A DNA stretch of 64,000 nucleotides from an uncultured Piscinibacter sp. (GCF_937952055.1 NZ_CALFYO010000020.1:1-64000), one strand, 5' to 3'; positions 1-8,107 are shown, counted from the first letter of the stretch. Program-made: numbers and translations. The notes: generated by a model from the sequence alone, not told the origin.

Positions 1-55
1 GAGCGGCGCCCTTACAAGGCGTAGGTCGGGGGTTCGAACCCCTCAGCACCCACCA
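1..55 (+). tRNA. tRNA-Val(TAC), 3' part, 5' end outside window
   Basis: The anticodon arm is visible: stem GCGCC, loop CTTACAA, stem GGCGT, giving anticodon TAC (valine). It is followed by a variable region, a T arm with loop TTCGAAC, acceptor strand GCACCC and an encoded CCA ending at 55. The D arm and the 5' acceptor strand lie before the window. The same 49 bp recur at 10482-10530, but the upstream sequence there cannot form a tRNA 5' half. This copy is therefore the likely working tRNA, with its 3' end supplied by the integrated element. Confidence 0.88.
7..55 (+). repeat. attL: 49-bp core direct repeat in tRNA-Val
   Basis: Positions 7-55 are identical to 10482-10530, an offset of 10475 bp. 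The repeat runs from the anticodon stem to the CCA end of tRNA-Val. A tyrosine integrase lies just inside the other copy. This is the usual layout of a tRNA-integrated satellite or island. Confidence 0.93.
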
Positions 56-59
56 ATGA

Positions 60-91
60 AAAAGGGCCTCGCCAATGTGCGGGGCCTTTTC
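60..91 (+). terminator. Hairpin after tRNA-Val
   Basis: AAAAGG-CC-TCGC on the left arm pairs with GCGG-GG-CCTTTT on the right, with one bulged G and one G:T pair. The loop is about six bases. The T run is inside the stem, so it could terminate in both directions. It lies within the element and would end tRNA-Val transcription. Confidence 0.55.
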
Positions 92-93
92 GC

Positions 94-166
94 GTAAGTG
101 CAGGGTAAGTGCAGCGGAGAGCTAGCCCCTCCCGCCATGCACTCAGACCGGCCAGCGCGTAAGTGC
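94..166 (+). repeat. Three GTAAGTGC repeats inside attL (putative integrase arm sites)
   Basis: GTAAGTGC occurs at 94-101, 105-112 and 159-166, all in the same orientation, 39-111 bp inside attL. The same word recurs at the right end. Short directly repeated words near att cores are typical arm-binding sites for tyrosine integrases. The rest of 97-411 holds no gene that I can see. Confidence 0.6.
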
Positions 167-411
167 CCCCCTGCAGGTCCGTCCACTCGGTTCCACAGGT
201 TCCGCTGGTTCCGGCCCTCCCGGAGAGACTGTGCACGTTGGCGGCGCACTGACAGTGATCAGCAATCCAGCCTCAGAGCCTCACCAGAATTGCGCTAGGT
301 ACGTTCGCGGCGCGCAGACACGGCGCAGGGCCTGACGCCCTCACTCGGGGATACGCGAGAGGGCTAGGCCGTGGCACGATCCCCGCACGAGACCTAGGTA
401 GGGAGCTGGTC

Positions 412-918
412 ATGGCGATGATCAAGTGCAAGGAGTGCGGCAATTCCGTCAGCACCAAGGCGGCTACGTGCCCAAAGTGCGGCGCCCCTTTGCCGAAGCA
501 GACGAGCATGGCAACTTGGATCATAGGCGGCGTCTTTGCGCTCAGCCTCTTCAGCTGTATATCGCGTCAGAACGAGGCGGAGACGAAGAGGGCCGCGACA
601 CCTCCTCCGCCCCCACCAAGTCCTGCGCAACTTGCCGAGAAGGCTCGCCAGGATCGCGAGGTGAACATCGTGCTGGCCGGAGCACGGCGTCTGAAGAGCG
701 CGATGAAGAAGCCGGAGACGTTCGAACTGACACGCGCGATCATGATCGACGGCAAGGTCATCTGCTACGAATACGTGGCGCGCAACTCGTTCAACGACCG
801 AGCCCCGGGGCACTACGTCGTCTCGGATACCGTCAGCTCCGACAAGGCGAGCGACTGGAACAAGCTCTGCGCGGGCAAGTCGGGCGACGACTACACGCAC
901 GTTAGGGTGATGCTCTAG
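412..918 (+). CDS. Zinc-ribbon membrane protein, satellite cargo
   Basis: 168 aa. The N-terminus is a zinc ribbon with Cys6-x2-Cys9 and Cys20-x2-Cys23. A single hydrophobic segment follows at about residues 33-50, then a proline-rich linker and a C-terminal domain of about 100 residues that I do not recognise. The ribbon would face the cytoplasm. GGGAG lies about 10 nt before the ATG; a second ATG two codons on is also possible. It is the first plus-strand gene inside attL, where satellites often carry cargo. Function unknown. Confidence 0.7.
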   Translation: MAMIKCKECGNSVSTKAATCPKCGAPLPKQTSMATWIIGGVFALSLFSCISRQNEAETKRAATPPPPPPSPAQLAEKARQDREVNIVLAGARRLKSAMKKPETFELTRAIMIDGKVICYEYVARNSFNDRAPGHYVVSDTVSSDKASDWNKLCAGKSGDDYTHVRVML

Positions 919-980
919 TGGGGCGCCTGCACTTCGGTGGTCGAACAGGAACTGACCGCGCCCGATCTCCAGAGGTGACT

Positions 981-1397
981 ATGCGTCGAGGGCGTCAGTT
1001 CTTCGTCACCTGCTTGACTCTGGCCAGCGTTGCAGGACTGCCAGTTTCGGCCAAGCCCTCCCCGTCACCACTCTCGTGTGCGTCGGCGGCTGGTGTTAAG
1101 ACACTCGCTGAGGTTGAGTTCATTCCGAGTCAAGACGTCTACTCAGTCAACGTCACCTTCATCGGAAAGCGCCCGCCCAGCAAGGAAATTGATCGAGTGC
1201 TGCGTGACTGTGTTCTGGCCGCGTCGAAGCGCGATGGAAGCAAGGACATGCTTGGCTCGCCTTGGTTCCGAAAGCGCGCCTCGGACAATCCGAATGAGGA
1301 TGAACTCCTACACCCGTATGGCGGGCTCAACTACCTCTCTTACGAGGCGTCCTCTCGGAGCATCGGCATTCGGGAGCTGAAGCTGAAGAAGAAGTAG
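981..1397 (+). CDS. Exported hypothetical protein, satellite cargo
   Basis: 138 aa. The ATG at 981 is preceded by AGAGGTGACT, a good ribosome site, so the longer open frame from 918 is not needed. The product begins MRRGRQFF with a hydrophobic stretch and an AKP cleavage-like site near residue 27, which is a Sec signal peptide. The mature part has two cysteines, which could form a disulfide. Possibly a periplasmic protein; the family is not recognised. Confidence 0.62.
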   Translation: MRRGRQFFVTCLTLASVAGLPVSAKPSPSPLSCASAAGVKTLAEVEFIPSQDVYSVNVTFIGKRPPSKEIDRVLRDCVLAASKRDGSKDMLGSPWFRKRASDNPNEDELLHPYGGLNYLSYEASSRSIGIRELKLKKK

Positions 1398-1636
1398 GTG
1401 AGGCTGAGCACTCAGAGTTAGGCAGCCACACCTAGCTCCCAAGCAAGTTTCTGGTCATAGTGCGGATGTGGATTGATTCAGCGGGAGTGTCCTTCTGCTG
1501 TGCAGGGGGAGAGCCCCTTGCCTCCGGAGCGAGACTCCGGTGTGACTCGCGGCGTGGCTCGGTTCAGGCTACTTCGGAAGGCGCTCAGTCCATCCTTTCC
1601 GGGCGGCCCTCTTACACATCAAACGTGGAGGGTTCC

Positions 1637-1870
1637 ATGAACCAATTCGATCCAAACCCACTTCATATTGTCCTCGGCAGGAGGAGCGTTCTGCTGCTTG
1701 GCGGAGTTGGCCCCTGCGCCGACGCCATGATCAACGCACTCGCCGAGAGGTTCCCGGGCAGGGCAATCCTGGTGTCAGTCGATGACCTCGCCGACGATGA
1801 CGTTCTTCTCCTGCCGACGGGCACGTCCCCTGACGAGCTGGCGGACTTCGAAAGGCAGCTTCGTGCATAG
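1637..1870 (+). CDS. Small hypothetical protein, satellite cargo
   Basis: 77 aa. GGAGG six bases before the ATG at 1637 supports this start over the longer frame from 1460. The product is acidic at its C-terminus and has an alternating hydrophobic core (VLLLGGVG, AILVSVDD) suggesting an alpha/beta fold. No family recognised. The 1398-1636 stretch before it holds no gene that I can support. Confidence 0.5.
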   Translation: MNQFDPNPLHIVLGRRSVLLLGGVGPCADAMINALAERFPGRAILVSVDDLADDDVLLLPTGTSPDELADFERQLRA

Positions 1871-1890
1871 CGGAGCATCTGTGCCGCAGC

Positions 1891-2150
1891 TCACGCGAGC
1901 AGCGGCCGAACTAGCACGACCTGCCGCATGCGCAGACAGGCATAGCGGGTCGCGTCTGCCGCATGGTCGGGGCCTGAGCTGTCCACGTCCTCCGCGCGCT
2001 TCTGGTCACGTGCAAGGTAGGGGACCGTCGCGCCCACCAGTAGCTGCAAGCTCGGCTGACGTACAGACCCGGACGGTCAGGCTTGCCGGCATCCGCGAGC
2101 AGCCGGCGCATCACGTTCCAGCCCGAGATCCGGTCCGCCTTCCTCGCGGG
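1891..2150 (-). pseudogene. Remnant of phage large terminase (TerL) C-terminus
   Basis: After an in-frame TAG at 2151-2153 the minus strand reads PARKADRISGWNVMRRLL and then GRPGLYVSRAC-like sequence, the typical end of a phage large terminase. About 120 nt on, two extra bases (a CG repeat near 2029-2032) shift the frame. In the shifted frame it continues YLARDQKRAEDVD and then GPDHAADATRYA, the hallmark terminase C-terminus, ending at TGA 1891-1893. The nuclease and ATPase parts are absent upstream. The reading is by eye. Confidence 0.72.
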
Positions 2151-2179
2151 CTAGAACACGACGCCACCCAGATGATGAG

Positions 2180-2431
2180 ATGACCAAGCCAGCGCGCTCC
2201 GCAGTGCAACTCCGTGCCATGGTGCAAGTTCGGTTGAACGCTCAGCCCGAGGTGCAGCAGCGCGTCGCCACAGATCCGCGACTAGGGCCAGTCGTCGGCC
2301 CTGTCGCGGCGCACGAACGCGACGCCCGCGGCAGGAACTGGGACATCACAGAACTTGAACGCGGCGAGGGGCTAGAGCGCACCTTCCGCGCGATCGTTGA
2401 CGGATTGCGAGAGGCGCTCGACGTGGTCTAG
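2180..2431 (+). CDS. Small phage-type hypothetical protein
   Basis: 83 aa, starting at ATG 2180. The C-terminal part (RNWDITELERGEG, FRAIVDGLREAL) resembles short proteins common in Burkholderiales prophages, but I cannot name a family. It ends four bases into the convergent gene 2428-2673. A coding role is plausible but not proven. Confidence 0.45.
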   Translation: MTKPARSAVQLRAMVQVRLNAQPEVQQRVATDPRLGPVVGPVAAHERDARGRNWDITELERGEGLERTFRAIVDGLREALDVV

Positions 2432-2673
2432 ATCAGCCCGCGCCAGCCAGTCCAGTTTGGCGGCGGCGGCATCCACTCACCGAAGTCGGTGCTCTCGATG
2501 TAGCCGAGCACTCGCGAGCGGATAGCGAGTTCCAACGGCACGCAGTCGGGCCCGAGGGGAACTGATCCATCGAAGGTTCCGCCTCGTTCCAGACCCCCGA
2601 ACAGGCCCTTGCTTGGCTCGCTGATGACGCAAGCGAAGAAAGCCTCGGTGTCGCTCACTGGGCCGTAGGTCAC
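2428..2673 (-). CDS. Hypothetical protein of the capsid module
   Basis: 81 aa. The open frame extends to 2733, but GTG at 2673 overlaps the stop of the upstream gene as GTGA, so coupled translation from 2673 is the economical choice. The product is rich in G, P and W at its end. No domain recognised. It is the last gene of the capsid/terminase transcription unit. Confidence 0.45.
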   Translation of the reverse strand: MTYGPVSDTEAFFACVISEPSKGLFGGLERGGTFDGSVPLGPDCVPLELAIRSRVLGYIESTDFGEWMPPPPNWTGWRGLI

Positions 2674-2921
2674 CCAGTAGCGGAAGCGCCGGCCGGAGCA
2701 GGGTTGGACGTGATCACCGCTGAGGATTGCCACGCGCAGATGCTAGCGCTCGCCGCAATGTGCGCACGCAGTTCCCGGAGCGAGGTTTCGGCAGGCAGCT
2801 TCGCCAGCCGGTTCTCGACCAGCAGCAAAGCGTCTTCAGGGCTCAATGGAACCAAGCCGCGGTACAGCCCGTGGCGTCGCAGATCGCGGCCCCGTAGACA
2901 AACGTGATCGCGGATACGCAC
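2670..2921 (-). CDS. Hypothetical protein of the capsid module
   Basis: About 84 aa, using GTG 2921, which has AGGAG nine bases upstream; the frame is open to 3017. It contains LSPEDALLLVENRLAKL, which resembles VSPSEAALLLESGRA in the preceding gene. The two may be related short head-completion or decoration-type proteins. Function unknown. Confidence 0.42.
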   Translation of the reverse strand: MRIRDHVCLRGRDLRRHGLYRGLVPLSPEDALLLVENRLAKLPAETSLRELRAHIAASASICAWQSSAVITSNPAPAGASATG

Positions 2922-2965
2922 GACGATGTGCTCCTGAAGAACGCTAGGACGGCACGGGGCTTCGA

Positions 2966-3199
2966 TCACTGGGCGGGCCTGCACATGGCACCAGACTGCT
3001 TCTCGCGGCGCAGGCATTCGGCGTTTGAAGCGCGCACCGATTCCCGAACAGCTTCCATGTCGGTGACGTTGGCCAGCGAAGCTCGCCCGGACTCAAGCAG
3101 CAGCGCCGCCTCGCTGGGGGACACGTCGACCGTACGGCCTGCGGATACGTGGTCGCCGCGCAGCATCAGCGGGCGATTGACCATCATGCGGATGCTCAT
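2966..3199 (-). CDS. Small hypothetical protein after major capsid
   Basis: 77 aa, starting one base after the capsid stop codon. An early stretch, LMLRGDHVSAGRTVDVSPSE, resembles the small beta-strand proteins often found immediately after HK97-type capsid genes, but I cannot assign a family. The last residues overlap the open frame of the next gene. Confidence 0.55.
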   Translation of the reverse strand: MSIRMMVNRPLMLRGDHVSAGRTVDVSPSEAALLLESGRASLANVTDMEAVRESVRASNAECLRREKQSGAMCRPAQ

Positions 3200-3200
3200 G

Positions 3201-4307
3201 TCAGGTCACCGTGCCAGCAACAGAGAACGCGGACGGCTGCGGGAAGGCCAGGTCACAGGCCAGGATGACCCGTGCCGCCACCGCACCGGACTTGAACCCG
3301 GTGTACGGGTCGATTTCCACGCGGAGGGCAGGCGGGCCCCACACGCCGAGCACGGCCTGCGACCAGTCGCCCACCGTCAGCGCACCGGTCGGCGCGTTGC
3401 TGGTGGCGCTGGCAGGTGCGCCGAGGATGCCGTCGTCGTCCCACAAGAATCTGCCGCCGCCGGTCGCACGTTCGCGTGCGCCGAGCAGTTCCTGCACGGC
3501 CGGCGTGCCGATCCAGCGCAGGCGATTCTGTCGACCGCCAGCCGCGAGAACTTGGCGCCGCATCGCGAGCACGCCGGCATGCGCGAGCGACGTGCCGCTT
3601 GTCGTGTTGATCCCCGGAGTCATATGCAAGCCGGTTGGCTGACCCGCGGTACCAGAGCCGCTGAAGACGGCTGCGTCGAGCAGCTGGCCGACCGCGCCGA
3701 GCAGTTGCTGCCGCAGCATCGCCTCCAGCGAGGCCGCCTGCAGGGTCATGTTCCGGGAGATGTTGACCCAGCCGGCGACGAACTTCGGCGTCATGGCGAC
3801 CTGACCGAGCACCGGCTGCGCAGTCGGCAGGTTCGTGGACTCAGTCGCGATCCATCCACCACCGGCCGCGGTCGTGATGCGCGTCAGAGTGACGTTTCCC
3901 TGCAGGCCAGGGATCACCGTCATGCCGGCCTCGACAGCCACGGAGTAGGGGCGCAGTACGTCGAAGGGTTCGGCGTTAGCGATGCTGGAGCCGACGAGGA
4001 ATCCGCCACCCGCTGCGGAAGCCGCGGTCAGGTCACGGATAGCGTGCAACGGGATCAGCACGCGGTGCGGGTCGAAGTGTTCGCCAGCCAGCGTGGCGGT
4101 GCTGCTGCAGATTTCCCGTTCGCGGCCGTCGACCAGGCCGCGGGGGGTCTTCATCTGCTCCACCAGTCGGGAGAACGAGAACGGCGGCGCATCGGCTTCT
4201 TCCGTGCCGGCGAGTTCTTCGTAGTGGCGCCACAGCACGCGGGCGACTGCCAGGCGTGCGTCTTCGGGAATGGTGCGGCGGGCTGCGGTCGGTACGTAGG
4301 TTTCCAT
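3201..4307 (-). CDS. HK97-type phage major capsid protein
   Basis: 368 aa from ATG 4307; a GTG at 4367 would add 20 residues. After a helical N-terminal part the sequence has the HK97 capsid pattern: a glycine-rich turn (AAGGGFLVGSSIA), a conserved central region with GGGWIATES and FVAGWVNISRNM, LDAAVFSGSGTAGQPTGL, and an ending with VARVILACDLAFPQP. It should build an icosahedral procapsid. No protease, portal or intact large terminase lies nearby. In a 10.5-kb element this points to a satellite that makes its own, possibly smaller, capsid, or to a decayed prophage. Confidence 0.85.
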   Translation of the reverse strand: METYVPTAARRTIPEDARLAVARVLWRHYEELAGTEEADAPPFSFSRLVEQMKTPRGLVDGREREICSSTATLAGEHFDPHRVLIPLHAIRDLTAASAAGGGFLVGSSIANAEPFDVLRPYSVAVEAGMTVIPGLQGNVTLTRITTAAGGGWIATESTNLPTAQPVLGQVAMTPKFVAGWVNISRNMTLQAASLEAMLRQQLLGAVGQLLDAAVFSGSGTAGQPTGLHMTPGINTTSGTSLAHAGVLAMRRQVLAAGGRQNRLRWIGTPAVQELLGARERATGGGRFLWDDDGILGAPASATSNAPTGALTVGDWSQAVLGVWGPPALRVEIDPYTGFKSGAVAARVILACDLAFPQPSAFSVAGTVT

Positions 4308-4353
4308 GCGATCTGTACTCGTTGTGGGACTGGCTTGATGATCGGCGCCGGCT

Positions 4354-4755
4354 TCACGCACCGCCACCAGCGGCGCGGGTTTCGAGGGCGTCGAAAGTCG
4401 CGAGCACCTTTAGTTGATACACCGCACCGGCGCGGCCGTCCGTGCCGATCCGCACCAGGCGGATGCCGCCGATGACGCAGCCTTCGCAGCGCTCCAGCAG
4501 GTTGCCGAACTGCCGCAGCCCGCCGCGCTCGGACGTGTACTCACCGACCAGCGCGACGAGGTCGTCAGCGACGTGGCCTCGACCGACCATCGCAGCCGCC
4601 GAGAGGTCGGCCGCAGTCCATGCAGCCTCGCCGAGAAGTTGATGCACCAGCGGCAACAGCTTCGCCAAGACGCGCCTGTCATCTACAGCAAGCAGGCGGC
4701 GCATCATGTGGCGCACGTCGTCTTCGAGCAGTTGCAGGGACAGGGCAAAGTCCAT
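4354..4755 (-). CDS. Hypothetical protein between TerS-like and capsid genes
   Basis: 133 aa. ATG 4755 overlaps the stop of the upstream gene (TGATG), with GGGAAG before it. The protein is helical in its N-terminal half (LEDDVRHMMRRLLA, ALLPLVHQLLGEA-like) and has a basic, strand-rich C-terminal half. No family recognised. Its position between a terminase-like gene and the capsid gene suggests a head or packaging role. Confidence 0.55.
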   Translation of the reverse strand: MDFALSLQLLEDDVRHMMRRLLAVDDRRVLAKLLPLVHQLLGEAAWTAADLSAAAMVGRGHVADDLVALVGEYTSERGGLRQFGNLLERCEGCVIGGIRLVRIGTDGRAGAVYQLKVLATFDALETRAAGGGA

Positions 4756-5276
4756 CACGCTTCCCAACTAATGATTGCGTTGATGGTCTCGCTGTACTCT
4801 GCATCGTCACCGGCCGCGACGGCGTACCAGAAGCGGCCAATGATTTCCATCTGCGCCGCCGTGTGCTTCGCGGTGCTCTCCGGGTCCGACAGGTCGATGC
4901 AGTCACCGACCAGTGCATCGAAGACCTTCATATCCATGAGCACGCTGGGCCGCAGTTCTCCGGGAACAGCACGCATCGCGGCGCGTAGGTCGGGCTCGAT
5001 CAGTTCGAACTGCCCGTTGCGCAGGAGGGACTCGGCCATCTTCGCTAGGCGCTGCACCTTCTCGACCCTCGGGTCGGTCGACTTGAGCAGCGCCGCACGG
5101 GCCGCCCGGCGGTCGTGAAGCTTCATCAAGCCGGAAGGCAGCCGGGTGTAGTCGAGATTCGCCTCGCGCCAGGTCTTGGCGAGATCCGCGTCATGCGTCG
5201 GCATGCCCCGTAGTTCCAGCTTCCGAACCATCGCAGGACTGATGCCGAGGGCTTTAGCGAGTTCTTTCTTCAGCAT
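4755..5276 (-). CDS. Small-terminase-like HTH protein
   Basis: 173 aa. The N-terminus, KKELAKALGISPAMVRKLEL followed by RGMP, is a winged/HTH motif of the Nu1 small-terminase type, which binds the packaging start site. The rest is helical. In satellites a TerS homologue redirects packaging to satellite DNA. It heads the capsid unit, with about 130 bp of non-coding sequence before it. It could instead be a transcription regulator; the family call rests on the N-terminal motif and the context only. Confidence 0.5.
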   Translation of the reverse strand: MLKKELAKALGISPAMVRKLELRGMPTHDADLAKTWREANLDYTRLPSGLMKLHDRRAARAALLKSTDPRVEKVQRLAKMAESLLRNGQFELIEPDLRAAMRAVPGELRPSVLMDMKVFDALVGDCIDLSDPESTAKHTAAQMEIIGRFWYAVAAGDDAEYSETINAIISWEA

Positions 5277-5404
5277 GACGCTTCACCAGTTGGTTTACCG
5301 GACCAAAAGTCTTTTCCAGAAGGTGGCGCGGCCTCGCGGTCGGTTCGAACCCGTGTTTTCTCTTCGTTCCAAGTACCTTTTGTGTTTTCCTGACTGCATA
5401 GCTC

Positions 5405-5866
5405 TCATGGCGCAAAGCCCCCGCAGCGATGTAGAACACCAAGCGGCAGCGGCGATCCATCGGGGCAGGTGCGGGCGCGTCCGTATCGGCATTCAGCGCA
5501 TGCATGGCGGTCGTCTTGCTCGCGGTCCCTCAGCACAAGGCGTTCGGCCAGGCGTTCGGCATCAAGCTCTGCCCATCCCCAGCGGAGCAGGCGGTCGCAT
5601 CGGCTGATGAACGCCTCGATCTCGGCATCAGACCACCCACCTGCGTGGCAGGCATCGGCCTGTTGCTTGGTCATCACGAGGATGCGTTTTGCAGGAACGG
5701 CCGCACCCCCTACCGACGAAACCGACGAAACCCGAACGAGTTTTCTGGCAATGCGCGCCGGGGCTGCCGACGAAACCGACGAAAGGGGGGTTTCGTCAGT
5801 TTTGGCGGTGGGGTTGGCGGGCTTCTGTGAAAACTCATGTTTCGCACGAGTCATCCAGTCAATCAC
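5405..5866 (-). CDS. Cysteine-rich hypothetical protein with repeat-derived linker
   Basis: 153 aa, starting in an ATGA overlap with the DUF3987 gene. The first third is low-complexity (SSVSS motifs) encoded by iterated GACGAAACC DNA. The middle (GGWSDAEIEAFISRCDRLL, LDAERLAERLVLRD) and the C-terminal cysteines (CAEC, then CPDG and RCGG) match a protein type common next to primase genes in proteobacterial islands. Possibly zinc binding. Function unknown. Confidence 0.6.
   Translation of the reverse strand: MIDWMTRAKHEFSQKPANPTAKTDETPLSSVSSAAPARIARKLVRVSSVSSVGGAAVPAKRILVMTKQQADACHAGGWSDAEIEAFISRCDRLLRWGWAELDAERLAERLVLRDREQDDRHACAECRYGRARTCPDGSPLPLGVLHRCGGFAP
5708..5797 (+). repeat. Iterated CCGACGAAA repeat within a coding region
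   Basis: CCGACGAAACCGACGAAA occurs at 5713-5730 and again at 5767-5784, each a tandem of a 9-bp unit. An inverted half unit (TTTCGTC) lies near 5790. On the coding (minus) strand it produces serine/valine linkers in the 5405-5866 protein. It may be only a linker-encoding repeat, or a site in the DNA such as a replication iteron. Confidence 0.6.
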
Positions 5867-7437
5867 GATGCGGCCCTCCGGATGCGCGGGTTGATGTAGT
5901 AGCGCGTCGTGGGTCGGCCTGGTTGATCCTCAATGTCTGCGGACTGAATCCAGCCGCGCTCTTCGAGGGTTGCCAGTGCTGTTTCTGCCTGAAGCGTGGT
6001 TCCGATCCCGGTCCATCCCTTGCGGACCACATCGCGTGCCGTGAAGCCGTCCTGCAGCTTGCCTTCGGCGAGCCGGCGCCCGACCATCGCAGCGGCACTC
6101 ACCCTGGCGGCTTCAATCAGCCCATAGATGCGGCGGGCGTGCCCTTCGAGGTACTGGCACCATGCCGCCGCCCGGATAGCGCTGTCGGCCTGCACAGGGC
6201 CGATGCGGCCTTCAGCCAGGTGAAGGATCAGCGCCAGCGCGCAGAAAAGCTTCTCGTACTTGCCGAAGTGCTGCTGCATCAGCGGATTGGTTTCGGTGGC
6301 AATCCGCTGCCGATGCAGTTCGCCAGACCACTCGATGAAGACCTCCTGCGCCGCGTCGTCGAAGTAGAAGTGCGGGAGCTTCACGAAGTCATCTGCAGGC
6401 GCCGCGCCGTCCTGCACGGGGTCGAACGCGGCCATTCGATCGAAAATATCGCGCACGGCCTCACGGGCGCCTTTAACGGGGTAGCGGTCGCGCCACTCCC
6501 ACTTCACAGCATCGGGGTACACAAGGACTTGGAACCGCTGGATTCGTCCGTCGTTGTCGAGCGACGACGCGATGCCAGATAAGTACTTCGACAACAGGTC
6601 CGGTTGAATGCCTCCGAACACTGACAGGCACAAACTCTTGACGTGCAGGCTGCCGCGTCCAATCCGGTCGATGTTGAAACTGCCTGTGCCGTTCCAGCCT
6701 TCGAGGTAGAAGGCCCTGTCGCCCTCGCGGCCCTCGCGCTCCCAACTCGACAGAAGGCCGACAAGCTCATCCCGGAACACGAACATGCCGGCCGGGTTAT
6801 GGGTCAGCAAGTCGCCCAGCTTCTCGACGGTGGCGTCGTTGCTCTTGAACCGCCGTTCGTGCGGCTCTTCGGGCGCATGCAGGTCTTGCAGGTCTGCCAC
6901 CGCGGCGTCCATCTTCAGGCTGTCGCCTTTACCAGAAGCGGCCTTCTTCATCGATGCCTTCAATGCGGCCCGCCGCGCTTCAAACGCGGCCACCTCGGCT
7001 TCGTGAACGCGCACGGCTTCAGCGTGCTTTTCGGACTCCGCAGCTTCGAGCCGGTCCAGGAACCGCATCACAGTGTTGATCGCCGGAGTCTTCTTGGCGG
7101 ACGGGTCGCCGACGACGCCGCCGAACAAGTTTGGCGTGACGATCCAGTCGTCGCGGCGCTTAGGCTTGATGGCGCACTTGGCCCCGATTACTGAGCCGAG
7201 CGCCACCACGATGGCGGCGGCGATGTAGTCCGGGCTGCAGGGCATCCGGTCGGCTTCGTCGAGCACGAACTCAGCGAGCGTTTGCGGCAGCAGCGCGGCA
7301 GCATCAAAGTTTGGCGCCGCGAGCAGTTCGGCTTTGATTTCCTCGGGCTGAGGCCAGGCTGAATCTTCATTCTTGATCTCCTCGTCAATCTTCGCGGCAG
7401 AGGCCTCGATGCGGCGAAAGTTCGGGACGGCGCTCAT
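5863..7437 (-). CDS. DUF3987 replication/helicase-like protein
   Basis: 524 aa, coupled to the primase gene by an ATGA overlap. It matches the DUF3987 family found in P4-like satellites and prophages. After a start with PDYIAAAIVVALGSVIGAKC, a P-loop-like GVVGDPSAKKTP sits near residue 115, followed by FRDELVGLLSSWE and FYLEGWNGTGSFNIDRIGRG. The C-terminus has a winged-helix-like region. The Walker lysine region is atypical. With the adjacent CHC2 protein it probably initiates element replication. Confidence 0.85.
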   Translation of the reverse strand: MSAVPNFRRIEASAAKIDEEIKNEDSAWPQPEEIKAELLAAPNFDAAALLPQTLAEFVLDEADRMPCSPDYIAAAIVVALGSVIGAKCAIKPKRRDDWIVTPNLFGGVVGDPSAKKTPAINTVMRFLDRLEAAESEKHAEAVRVHEAEVAAFEARRAALKASMKKAASGKGDSLKMDAAVADLQDLHAPEEPHERRFKSNDATVEKLGDLLTHNPAGMFVFRDELVGLLSSWEREGREGDRAFYLEGWNGTGSFNIDRIGRGSLHVKSLCLSVFGGIQPDLLSKYLSGIASSLDNDGRIQRFQVLVYPDAVKWEWRDRYPVKGAREAVRDIFDRMAAFDPVQDGAAPADDFVKLPHFYFDDAAQEVFIEWSGELHRQRIATETNPLMQQHFGKYEKLFCALALILHLAEGRIGPVQADSAIRAAAWCQYLEGHARRIYGLIEAARVSAAAMVGRRLAEGKLQDGFTARDVVRKGWTGIGTTLQAETALATLEERGWIQSADIEDQPGRPTTRYYINPRIRRAAS

Positions 7438-7892
7438 GCAAACTCCCCTGCGAGCTTTTGGATTCGGCCGGCGCCGATCAAGAACCTCTGCCAGTCGGCA
7501 TCGGTCGGGATGACGCCTCGGCGGATGTCGGAAATGACGACGATGGCGACGTTCAACTCGAACGCGACAACCTGCATGGCGTCGCGTGCCGACAGCGTGC
7601 GTGGTCGGTCTGTGTTCGGTTTGCCGTCGTCGGACCAGGCGCCCAGCGCTCGCGCTGCCTCGACAAAATCAAGCCCGTGACGCTCCATGTGAAAGGCCAA
7701 GACGTCGCCGCCTTTGGCACCGCAGCCCATGCAGACCCAGCCACCGGAAACCGTGTTGACGCGAAGGCTCGGCGTGTTCTCGCCGTGGAATGGACACATC
7801 ACGGTGCGCCATCTACCAGAGCCGATAGGGTGCAGGCCCTCGGCCTCAAGGTAGGCCATCGGATCGGGCAGGCGTTCGCGGACGAAGCTCAT
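7434..7892 (-). CDS. CHC2 zinc-finger primase-like protein
   Basis: 152 aa from ATG 7892, which overlaps the preceding stop (ATGA). The DnaG-type zinc finger is Cys33-x2-His36, Cys54-x2-Cys57, with FHGENTPS between. The protein stops soon after, with no Toprim catalytic domain. It therefore works with the downstream DUF3987 protein or a host primase. This pairing is typical of phage satellites. Confidence 0.85.
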   Translation of the reverse strand: MSFVRERLPDPMAYLEAEGLHPIGSGRWRTVMCPFHGENTPSLRVNTVSGGWVCMGCGAKGGDVLAFHMERHGLDFVEAARALGAWSDDGKPNTDRPRTLSARDAMQVVAFELNVAIVVISDIRRGVIPTDADWQRFLIGAGRIQKLAGEFA

Positions 7893-8107
7893 TGCGCGCA
7901 CCCAGATTGCTCGGCGAAGTCGGCCAATGCGTCGACGCTGTACAGCGCTTTTGCGAGCCCCCAGCGCGCGACGATGAAGACCGCGCGGCCGTGTTCGTCG
8001 CTGATGGCCAGCTCGAACCCGCGCATCTGCAGGGCGGCGCGGATGCGAGCCATGCGCTGGTCGCTTGCGGCCACGGCGTCCTCAGAGGGCAGGGCGGCGG
8101 TATTCAT
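7889..8107 (-). CDS. Small hypothetical protein of the replication operon
   Basis: 72 aa, overlapping both neighbours by four bases (ATGA). A compact alpha/beta sequence (ALQMRGFELAISDEHGRAVFIVARWGLAKAL) of the kind often placed between the excisionase and primase genes in Burkholderiales elements. No known function. Confidence 0.65.
   Translation of the reverse strand: MNTAALPSEDAVAASDQRMARIRAALQMRGFELAISDEHGRAVFIVARWGLAKALYSVDALADFAEQSGCAQ

Noticed and set aside
2904..4475. 523-codon plus-strand frame opposite the capsid gene
   Set aside because: Low-complexity, arginine/histidine-rich translation; the minus strand has a clear HK97 capsid protein. It is a GC-rich shadow frame.
5254..5505. 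83-codon minus-strand frame between the TerS-like and cysteine-rich genes
   Set aside because: No ribosome site that I can see, overlaps the end of a better gene in another frame, and composition is not convincing.
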